Below are positions 56,094-64,000 of a stretch of DNA of 64,000 bases, in pieces. The stretch lies in assembly GCA_947311845.1 (NCBI GenBank), contig CAMZMU010000040.1, positions 62,121,901-62,185,900 on the forward strand. The letters are read 5' to 3'. The notes under the pieces were generated by a model that worked only from the letters and a program-made list of their open reading frames with translations, had not been told where the DNA came from and made no database searches. The position numbers and the translations under genes were made by a program. How positions within the stretch are numbered: position 1 is the stretch's first letter; every line of letters begins with the position of its first letter. This stretch comes from Poa pratensis. Its lineage: Eukaryota > Streptophyta > Magnoliopsida > Poales > Poaceae.

Positions 56094-58615
56094 TTAGTGG
56101 CATACTCTCGCGCAATGGCTCTGCCTATAAAGAAGGAGATCAATACGAATATTAATCATGACTATCAAAAACTTTATCTGATCACCTCGCAGCAGGGACC
56201 TCCCCCATTTCCATTTCCATGAATCATCTACATCAGACGGAAAGAGATTTTCGTTGTCCAGTTGAGCAAGAGTAATACCAGCATCTGCAGCAAAGTCCTT
56301 CTTCAAGGATAAAGTAGGAATTAGGTCCGTCACGGAGCCATGACCACTGGGTATAACTACGAGCGGGGCTATCGACTGGTTTGCCTGTTGTCCGAGCTGG
56401 GCAACGTCTCTTTTCCCTCTGGCACTACTACTTCTCGTCTTGGGAGAGCTACTACTTTTACTCAGAGCTCGTAAATAGTTATCTGGCTTATTTTTCTCAT
56501 ATTGCGATGGTTCCGTGATGAATCCAATAGCCCACTTGTTTTCCTTTGCAGTAAATGTTTGCTTTTCCTCGGGCTTTTTCCGTGCAAGCTGTCTTTTTGT
56601 GTCTGCATCCACCCACGCATCCAATTGCTCTTTAGTCATGTCGCAAGCTCTGAGGTCGTCAAGGCTTTTGGGTACTTTTGGGAGGGGCGAACGTCGGGGG
56701 TCTCGCCCGAATCCCATGGACGACGAAGTGGCGCCCTTCCTATGTCGGGGCTCAGGAGTCGGCTCATGCGGCGGTGGAGTCGGCTCATGCGGCGGCGGAG
56801 TGGGCTGACGCGGCGGTGGAGTCGGCTCACGCGGCGGTGGAGTCGGCGCACGCGGCGGCGGAGAGACTGATGCGGAGGCGACTGATGGTTGTCGTCCCCT
56901 TCATCGTCATCAGGTGGTGAATCGTGAATTGGCGGAGACGATGGTGGCCTTGGCGCCCAGCCTTCAAACTTGATGTATTTCTTCCGCCATAGAATTAGAC
57001 CACCCACGACGTCCCCTAGCACCGACTCATCATCAGCTCTTGGGAACTCAAGGTTCAGTGATTCATATCCTTGTACAACTTGATCCACGCCGACACGAGC
57101 AAATCCATCTGGAATGGCATTGCCAAGCCACGATGCTGTAGAGTCAATGGAGAATGCATAGCCGTCCGCCGCCTTCATGGATAAGTTAAATACTGGGACA
57201 TGCAGCTCACAAGTTGTTTTCTCCGTGATATAATCCACGGGGTAACTTGTCTCATCATCACCGACCATAACCGAGGAAGCCACGCTGCTTCTGCGATGCG
57301 ATGGGCCGCCTTGACTCGCTTGTTCCAGCTGAAGAGTTGGCGCCCCTTGCTCGCGCATTTGATCTATTTGCTTCTGCTGCTCCTTATAGAGAGCAACCAT
57401 CTGGTCATGATTTCTTTCTAAGATCATCAACCGGTCTGATTCCTGCTGCTCCTTCCTCCTCTTTGCTCTCAATCGGCTTCTATAAGAGGCACGGTCCTGG
57501 GGAAACCCTTCAATCCACGGCACTTCTCCTAAGCCTCGTGTTGATCCTCCTTTTTCTTTGGTCCCGAGGGCCTCTGACAGCTCGTCCTTCTCTCTGTCGG
57601 AAATAAACTTTCCCTCTTTAGACTTGGCAATTAAGTCAATAATTTTTTTTGGGCTCCGTTGACTACTTTGCTTTCATCAATTATTAACTCCCCTGTTTCC
57701 ATGTCATACTCCCCTCCATGCGCAAGTAGCCAATTCCTTATCCTTCTGTCCCATTCCTCTGTGACCGGGGTGAGCCCTTTTGCACGCAACTCGGACTCAA
57801 TTTTTTCCCACTTAGGCTCGGCAACTCGGTAGCCACCTGGCCCCATCTTATGGTGATACTTCTTTTTCGCTGCATTATTCTTATTCGTTTGCGACCTTTT
57901 CTTAGCTCGTTCTGATTTCTTGTACTCCAGAAATGCAGGCCAGTGAGGCCGCTGCCTCTCTCGTGTGCCGGTGAAATCCGGAAGTTTCCCATCTTCTTCC
58001 CACTCACGGAATAATTTGTTCTTGTAGTTATTGAATTGTTGAGCCATCTTCTTAAGAGCGAAATGCTTGACTTTGTCCGTCATTTTTTTTGTCTTCACCT
58101 CATCTTCCAAGACCGGTAGGGTGAAATGTGCAATGAGCTTGTTCCAAAGCACATCTTTGGTTCTCTTGTCGACGTAACTAACTCCCTCTAACTTTGGCTT
58201 AATCCATTCCTGAGTGCTGATATAAACGTTGTCCCTGACAGTGACTCCGCATTGATGCACAAACTTAACTGCGTTCGGCACGGGTGCCAGTGGTTGGCCA
58301 GTAGTTGCATTCACCTCGTCAATTGTGAGATGCTCATCTTTGCCCATCCCTTGGGCATGGCCTCGTTTAGTGGATTGGTTCGATGCGGAGGTCTAAAAAT
58401 ATGAAACATGTGTGAATACATATATATGCACAAATCAGTTATTGCATCTGCTCAACATAGGCTTAATATACCTCGCCAGACGGCGTGGGTCCACCAATTT
58501 CCGAGTCCTCATCTTCAGCTCCTTCCGCGGGATGCCGAAATTCACCGGGTTCCAAAATGTAGGAAAGTATCTCTTCTTCCCCTTCTCTCGTTGCGAAGGG
58601 AGCATCGACATCCAT
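56094..58615 (-). pseudogene. TNPA-like CACTA protein (Transposase_24 type), two frameshifts
   Basis: Exon 1 is 58615-58472 (48 codons). A GT-AG intron (58471-58393) leads in phase 0 to a long exon 2 from 58392. Exon 2 has the same ordered marks as the left copy (QCGVTVRDN, EWIKP, EGVSYV, ALKKMAQ, PDF, YKKSERAKK) and continues with GPGGYRVAEPKWE, a coiled-coil-like Q/E-rich stretch, and a PTPPP-repeat region. An A8 run at 57643-57650 shifts the frame to a stop at 57631; one more A would restore the reading. A second shift lies near 56890, before the proline repeats. The last frame continues through LDDLRACDMTKEQLDAW to about 56170, where a donor-like GTGATC suggests one more small exon near 56100-55990. 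It probably binds the palindromic repeats. Confidence 0.72.
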
Positions 58616-59233
58616 TGTTTAACTAATACAAAAAAAAGATAAAACAATAATAGCATTAGTACAATAATTCAAAGGAGGGAACTATACAAATATGCAACAA
58701 AAACAATTTAATATTGCATCTAAAGAAAAAAATCTTTCAAAAAAAACATAGGCTGTCCCAATCCCAGCCCAGCCCAAATTTGGGCCAGAACCTGGTCAAA
58801 GGTGGCCACCGTGGTCATCGCTGGCCCACCTGCCAGCGCCTACCCGCCCCACCGCCACGTGTGACCGCCCACTGGCCACGCGTGGTCAATGCTGGCCCAC
58901 CTGCCAGCGACCCAGTTCTGACCCCGCCGCCCTGCCTCGTGTTCCCGCCCCGCCTCGTCTTCACCTCCCCGCCTCGTGTTCCCACCCGGCCGCCTCGCCT
59001 TCACCCCCCGTGGTCAATGCGGAGCACCAACAGCCCCCGCCCACCCGGAGTCAATGCTCCTGGCCCACTTGCCAGCGACTCGGGCGCTGGCCCACCCGAC
59101 GGTTCCCCTCCCGACGGTCCTGGTCTTTAAAAAGGGACGCGCCCGTGCGGATATGGACACTCCACTCCGCTCCGCTCCCACGGTTCCCCTCCGCCCGACG
59201 GTTCCCCTCCGCCCGTCCAGTGCCCTCGCCGCC
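58616..59233. promoter_or_regulatory. Divergent promoter region between TNPA-like and accessory genes
   Basis: The two genes start head to head about 620 bp apart. The right half has tandem words gctggcccacctgccagcg (58824, 58891, and a variant at 59052) and a TATA-like CTTTAAAAAG at 59124-59133, about 100 bp before the accessory ATG. Confidence 0.45.
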
Positions 59234-60164
59234 ATGTCGCGCTGGTTCGGGAAGTCCCCGAAGAACGAGACCGGCGAGTCCTCCAGCCGTCGCCGCGCTT
59301 CTCCACCGCCTCCACCGCCGGCGGCCTTGGGCGTCGTTCCGCAGGGCGTGCGGAGGACCGCGCCACCGGTGCGGGTCGCCCACGCACCCGACGCGCCGTC
59401 ACGAACCACCACCACCACCGCCGGAGGGAGGAGGATCCGGCGCCGGCGCTACGTGCCGGAGCCGGAGTGCCAGTGGCACTGGGACAACGCCGCCACGCTG
59501 GAGTGGAGCGACGTCCACCTCCCCGAGGGCTGGCACCTGAACCCGCAGAGGATTCCGGTGCCGGCGGTCCCGCTCCCTGGGAGGCAACTGGACAGGGAGA
59601 TCGCGCGCCGGCGCCGCCTCCTCCCCGGCGCTCCGCAACGACCCCGCCTACGCGGCGGACTCCCCTCACTGGGAGCAGTGGCTCAAGGACGAGCACGAGG
59701 ACCGCCGCCACTCCTACTTCGCCCCGGCGCCCCGCGCCGTCCAATCCGCCTACCCAGCGCTGCCCGACGCGCTGTGGTTCGAGGAGGAGGTCCCCGAGGA
59801 TGAGGACGACCCGGAGATGGTGGCCGCGTACGAGGCCTCCAACCTCAGCCTCGTCGAGGACGAGATCAAGAGGTGGGAGAAGGTGAGGACCGCGGCCGCC
59901 GCCGCCGCCACCGCAGCAGAGTACGACCCGGACGAGGTCGAGCCGTGGCACTACGCCATGGAACGCGAGCAGGAGCAGGACCTTCCGCCGCCGCCTCCTC
60001 TGCCTCCCGGCCTCGTTGGCCAGTCCTGGGTCTTTACCGGCGGGAGCTGGTCGGCGGATCAGGAGCAGGAGGCGCCACCGGAGCAGCAGGAGGCGCCACC
60101 GCAGCAGCAGGCGCCACCGGAGCATCTCTGGACCCCGCCGCCCTTCATCGTCCTCGACGACTAG
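59234..60164 (+). pseudogene. CACTA accessory protein, diverged and frameshifted
   Basis: The ATG at 59234 has a good context (gccgccATGtcg). The first frame reads MSRWFGKSPKNETGESSSRR, a proline/alanine stretch, CQWHWDNAATLEWSDVHL and PEGWHL...VPAVPLPG. Near 59630 one extra base shifts the frame; the rest (RNDPAYAADSPHWEQWLKD, an acidic region, then Q/P repeats ending FIVLDD) is read in another phase to TAG at 60162-60164. It shares P-x-GW-x-L, VP-x-VP, R-x-DP and W-rich marks with 8917-9774. It lies opposite to the transposase, unlike the left copy. Function unknown. Confidence 0.65.
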
Positions 60165-60624
60165 GCGGCACCGGCGACGACGACCCCCCTCCCCCCTCCA
60201 ATGTAATGGCCTTATTAATGGCCTCCCCCCCCAATGTAATCGGCCGTTTGTGGCCTCCCCCATAATGAAATCGGCCCTTAGGCCCTAAAAATATGTTCTT
60301 GTTTGCCAACTCCGCCGCCGCCGCCGCCGCGCTAGATCTGAGAGAGGGAGAGAGTAGTTGGTCGGGGGGACGAGCTCACCGTGGGTCGGGGGCGAGCTTT
60401 GCTTGCTCGGGGACGACGATCTTGCTCGGGGGAAGAGCGGGGACGGCCGCGCCCGGAGCAGGAGCAGGACGGCGACCCACGGTGAGGGCGGCAGCGGCGC
60501 GGGGACGAAATCCGGCAGCCTGGCGGCGCAGGGGCGGCGTCGTCTGGAGCCCGGAGGCGGAGCGTCGATTTGCTGGACTTGGGCAAATTTTCGGCCCGAG
60601 CCACTAGAAGTAGCGCCAAAAAGG

Positions 60625-60783
60625 CCTCTAGTACCGGGCCGTGGCTCCACCCGGTACTAGAGACCCTCTAGTACCGGGCCGTGTTACCACCCGGTACTAG
60701 AGGTCCCTCAGGGCCGCGAAAATTTGCGCGCCAAGCCCAGTGGACCTGTAGTACCGGGTGGTCGCACGGCCCGGTACTAGAGG
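60625..60783. repeat. Three internal CACTA-type palindromes
   Basis: Units with arms CCTCTAGTACCGGG and CCCGGTACTAGAGG at 60625-60662, 60665-60703 and 60745-60783 (the last with CCTGTAG). They lie between the transposase 3' end and the accessory gene, the same relative place as in the left CACTA. Confidence 0.82.
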
Positions 60784-61133
60784 TTAATTTTTTTTAATTT
60801 TCTGGTTTCTTACTTTTTTTATATCTTTTGATTTACTTGTCTAAATTAAGTAAAAATTGCTTTCATTTTCCTGTTTTCTGTTTTGGTTTAAAATGAAGTA
60901 TCACATGCGCTTGGTTTTAAATTAAGTACTACATACGCTTAATTTAAAATCAATTCAAAAATTTATAAATCAAGTACTACATGCGCAGTGGATCATTTCA
61001 CATCACAAAGTTTGATGCTACATCAAAAATTTATAAATTAAGTACTACATTCCGCCACCGCCATACGCTTGATTTCATTGACATGTCTGTCTTGTCCTCC
61101 ATACTATAAATTATATAAAAGTTTAATAAATTA

Positions 61134-64000
61134 TTACACATCATGAACAACATCCCTATTTAGTCTTCGCTTTTTCTTTTTGTGAGACCCTTTCTTCTGA
61201 TCGCTCCGTAACCATGGACAAGGGTCTGCATATAACTTGAGACTTGGGTCAGTGGTCACTTTGAAGGGCGGAATTTCATGAAACTTGTCGTAATCTTCTG
61301 ACATGTCTGTCTTGTCCTCCACTCCCACGATGGTTCTTTTCCCTGAAAGAACTATGTGGCGCTTTGGCTCATCGGCTGATGTATTCACTTCCTTATCTTT
61401 TCTTTTTTTTGGCTTGGTAGACATGTCCTTCACATAGAAAACCTGAGCCACATCCTTGGCTAGAACGAATGGTTCGTTGTCGTACGCAACATTCGTGAGA
61501 TCCACTGTAGTCATTCCGTACAATGGGTCTTCCTTTACCCCGCCGCCTCTCAGGTTGAACCATTTGCACCAGAACAAAGGGACCTTCAAAGAAGGTCCAT
61601 AGTCAAGTTCCCATATCTGCTCTATGCAACCATAATATGTGACCGTGGCCTCATTCGTGCTCTTATCATCAAAGCGGACACCACTATTTTGGTTGGTGCT
61701 CTTTTTATCTTGGGCGTTCGTGTAAAATGTATTCCCGTTTATCTCATACCCTTGGAAAGTCCAAATAGTCGAAGATGGCCCCTTAGACAACAAGAACAGC
61801 TCATCTGAGACTGTGTTGTTGTTGTTCAGATGCGTTTCCAACCAACCGCCAAAATTCTCCATGTGTTCCTTTGCAATGGCGGAGTCATCCATCCCCGGGT
61901 TGTTAGAGCGTACAATATCCTTGTGCATCTGGATATACGGAGCCACCAAAGTGGAATTATGCAGAACTGTGTAGTGTGCTTTTGTGAAAGAATACCCGTC
62001 CCTGCATATGTATGATTTCTTTCCTAGAGTGCCTTCTCCACTTAGTCTCCCCTCATGTCGCGATTCAGGAAGACCAATCGACTTAATGCCGGGAATAAAG
62101 TCAACACAAAACTCAATGACCTCCTCTGTTCCATACCCTTTGGAGATGCTTCCTTCTGGCCTAGCACGGTTATGAACATACTTCTTCAACACTCCCATGA
62201 ACCTCTCAAAGGGGAACATATTGTGTAGAAATACAGGACCCAGAATGTGAATCTCGTCGACCAGGTGTACTAGGAGATGTGTCATAATAGTGAAGAAGGA
62301 TGGTGGGAACACCAACTCAAAACTAACGAGACATTGAGCCACATCCTTCTGTAACCTTAATAGAGTGGTTGGGCTGATTGACTTCTGCGAAATTGCATTG
62401 AGGAACGCACATAGCTGAACAATGGATACTCGAACATTTTCCGGTAGAAGCCCCCGCAATGCAACCGGAAGCAGTTGAGTCATCAGCACGTGGCAGTCAT
62501 GAGACTTTAGGTTCTGGAACTTTTTCTCTGCCATATTTATTATTCCCTTTATATTCGACGAGAAGCCAGACGGGACCTTCATACTGCTCAGGACTTCAAA
62601 AAATATCTCCTTCTCTTCTTTGGTAAGAACGTAGCTAGCAGGACGTAGACGTCCTTTATCCGTCCTCATTGGATGCAGGTTCTTTGGGTCTTTCAAAAGT
62701 TGCTGGTCCTCTCGTGCTTCCGGAGTATCTTTTGCCTTCCCATACACGCCCAAGAAGCCTAGCAGGTTCACGCAAACATTCTTCGTCACGTGCATCACGT
62801 CGATTGCAGAGCGGACCTTTAGGATTTTCCAATAGGGTAGTTCCCAAAATATAGACTTCTTCTTCCACAGGGGAACGTGGTTGTTAGCGTCCTTCGGAAC
62901 AGACTGTCCGCCAGGACCCTTTCCAAAGATTACATCTAAATCCTTGACCGCATCATATATATCTTCACCACTTTGGAGGGGTGGCTTCGGCCGGCGATCT
63001 TCCTCACCTTTGAAATGCTGCTGCTTGCTTTTCTTTCTTAGGGGATGCTGAGTTGTAAGAAATCGACGATGACCCGGGTACACATTCTTGTTACCTACAT
63101 ATATACTTTCAGTGCTATCTAAACAGTGTGTGCATGCATTGTATCCCTTGTTCGACTGTCCTGAAATGTTACTAAGAGCAGGCCAATCATTGATGGTTAC
63201 AAACAACAACCCTCGTAGGTTAAATTCCGCTTGTTTGTACTCATCCCACACAGGTACCCCTTCATCACGCCACAACTGTAAAAGTTCATCAACTAATGGC
63301 CTCAGGTAGACATCAATGTTGTTACCGGGTTGCTTCGGGCCTTGGATGAGCACTGGCATCATAATGAACTTCCGCTTCATGCACAACCAAGGAGGAAGGT
63401 TATAGATACATAGAGTCACAGGCCAGGTGCTATGACTGCTGCTCTGCTCCCCAAAAGGATTAAAGCCATCCGTGCTAAGACCAAACCTTAAGTTCCTTGG
63501 GTCACGTGCAAATTCCTTGTACTCTGTATCGATTTTTCTCCACTGCGACCCATCAGCCGGGTGTCTCAACATCTCGTCGCTCTTGCGGTCTTCTTTGTGC
63601 CATCGCAACAACTTGGCATGCTCTTTGTTTCTGAACAAACGTTTCAACCGTGGTATTATAGGAGCGTACCACATCACCTTGGCAGGAACCTTCTTCCTGG
63701 CGGGCAGGCCCTCAACATCGCCAGGGTCATCTGCTCTGATCTTATACCGCAATGCACCGCATACCGGGCATTCATTCAAATTCTCATACTTCTCACCGCG
63801 GTAGAGGATGCAGTCATTAATGCATGCATGTATCTTCTGCACATCTAATCCTAGAGGGCAGATAATCTTCTTTGCTTCATACGCACTCTCGGGCAATTCG
63901 TTACCAGCCGGCAGCTTGTCCTTCACTATTTTCAGTAAACTCCCAAATCCCTTGTCAGATAAACCATTCGCTGCCTTCCATTGCAATAATTCCAGTGTGG
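61134..64000 (-). CDS. CACTA TNP2-type transposase, uninterrupted, partial at its N-terminus
   Basis: More than 950 codons are open on minus from the right edge to a stop at 61134. Marks in order: CPVCGALRYK; the Transposase_21-type core (LSTDGFNPFG, TWPVTLCIYNLPPWLCMK, CTHC, IDVMHVTKNVCVNLLG); a DUF4218-like region (SHDCHVLMTQLLPVALRG, LVDEIHILGPV, FPFERFMGVLKKYVHN, RPEGSI); and a DUF4216-like region (TYYGCIEQIWELDYG, VPLFWCKWF, VDL). The C-terminus is lysine rich, possibly nuclear. The enzyme cuts and pastes CACTA ends. No frameshift or stop is seen, so a full-length gene may be present beyond the edge. The start codon is outside the window. Confidence 0.93.
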   Translation of the reverse strand, partial: TLELLQWKAANGLSDKGFGSLLKIVKDKLPAGNELPESAYEAKKIICPLGLDVQKIHACINDCILYRGEKYENLNECPVCGALRYKIRADDPGDVEGLPARKKVPAKVMWYAPIIPRLKRLFRNKEHAKLLRWHKEDRKSDEMLRHPADGSQWRKIDTEYKEFARDPRNLRFGLSTDGFNPFGEQSSSHSTWPVTLCIYNLPPWLCMKRKFIMMPVLIQGPKQPGNNIDVYLRPLVDELLQLWRDEGVPVWDEYKQAEFNLRGLLFVTINDWPALSNISGQSNKGYNACTHCLDSTESIYVGNKNVYPGHRRFLTTQHPLRKKSKQQHFKGEEDRRPKPPLQSGEDIYDAVKDLDVIFGKGPGGQSVPKDANNHVPLWKKKSIFWELPYWKILKVRSAIDVMHVTKNVCVNLLGFLGVYGKAKDTPEAREDQQLLKDPKNLHPMRTDKGRLRPASYVLTKEEKEIFFEVLSSMKVPSGFSSNIKGIINMAEKKFQNLKSHDCHVLMTQLLPVALRGLLPENVRVSIVQLCAFLNAISQKSISPTTLLRLQKDVAQCLVSFELVFPPSFFTIMTHLLVHLVDEIHILGPVFLHNMFPFERFMGVLKKYVHNRARPEGSISKGYGTEEVIEFCVDFIPGIKSIGLPESRHEGRLSGEGTLGKKSYICRDGYSFTKAHYTVLHNSTLVAPYIQMHKDIVRSNNPGMDDSAIAKEHMENFGGWLETHLNNNNTVSDELFLLSKGPSSTIWTFQGYEINGNTFYTNAQDKKSTNQNSGVRFDDKSTNEATVTYYGCIEQIWELDYGPSLKVPLFWCKWFNLRGGGVKEDPLYGMTTVDLTNVAYDNEPFVLAKDVAQVFYVKDMSTKPKKRKDKEVNTSADEPKRHIVLSGKRTIVGVEDKTDMSEDYDKFHEIPPFKVTTDPSLKLYADPCPWLRSDQKKGSHKKKKRRLNRDVVHDV

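Larger units (their letters stand above)
55525..64000 (-). mobile_element. CACTA (En/Spm) transposon, right element (partial)
   Basis: The terminus CACTAGTGGAAACAGGG starts at 55525, preceded by AAT as the possible 3-bp target duplication. It then carries subterminal palindromes, a TNPA-like gene (minus), an accessory gene (plus), internal palindromes and a TNP2-type transposase (minus) that runs off the window. The other terminus is outside. Confidence 0.85.

Noticed and set aside
59127..60263. 378-codon minus frame over the right accessory gene
   Set aside because: Low-complexity R/G/V-rich translation opposite a GC-rich coding region; the plus strand has the conserved motifs and a good ATG context.
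1..64000. CRISPR arrays, bacterial operons, tRNA or rRNA genes
   Set aside because: None seen; spliced genes, LTR elements and plant transposons show a nuclear plant genome.

Overview
The window looks like nuclear DNA of a large-genome grass, most likely a Triticeae (wheat/barley/Aegilops) relative. The evidence is nested LTR retrotransposons, two CACTA elements with grass-type palindromic subterminal repeats, Stowaway MITEs with TA target sites, LINEs, a SINE, a MULE, and spliced genes with GT-AG introns and telo-box or site II promoter motifs. All assignments come from reading the sequence; no database search was run.

Layout. 1-8049: a three-level nest, in which a gypsy element (minus) sits in the protease region of a second gypsy element (minus), which sits in a CACTA transposase tail (plus). 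7606-12891: remains of that CACTA, with an intact accessory gene (8917-9774) and a truncated TNPA-like gene. 13540-15770: a 904-bp tandem duplication with Helitron-like ends. 16640-19339: the one clear housekeeping gene, the spliceosomal protein CWC15, in seven coding exons. 19780-20960: three copies of a two-hairpin motif, a candidate noncoding RNA family. 21633-23119: a retroelement with a 13-bp target duplication. 24305-28644: a 4.3-kb solo-LTR-like element with a perfect 5-bp target duplication.

29280-51715 is the most interesting part: a tandem array of three DUF6598-like genes. Copies 1 and 2 look intact; copy 3 is a pseudogene with two frameshifts and two LINEs in an intron. Downstream of copy 3 lies a convergent, broken ribosome-inactivating-protein (RIP) gene. 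Recognisable remnants of the same RIP 3' end lie at the matching place behind copies 1 and 2, so the ancestral repeat unit was apparently a tail-to-tail DUF6598/RIP pair. Element presence and absence (MITE, SINE, MULE, a 2.1-kb TIR element) allows the history of the array to be ordered.

52800-53635 is a degenerate tandem repeat array and 54557-55524 is LINE-like DNA. 55525-64000 is a second CACTA running off the right edge. It has a long uninterrupted transposase, a TNPA-like gene with two apparent frameshifts, and a diverged, frameshifted relative of the accessory gene seen in the left CACTA, here in the opposite orientation.
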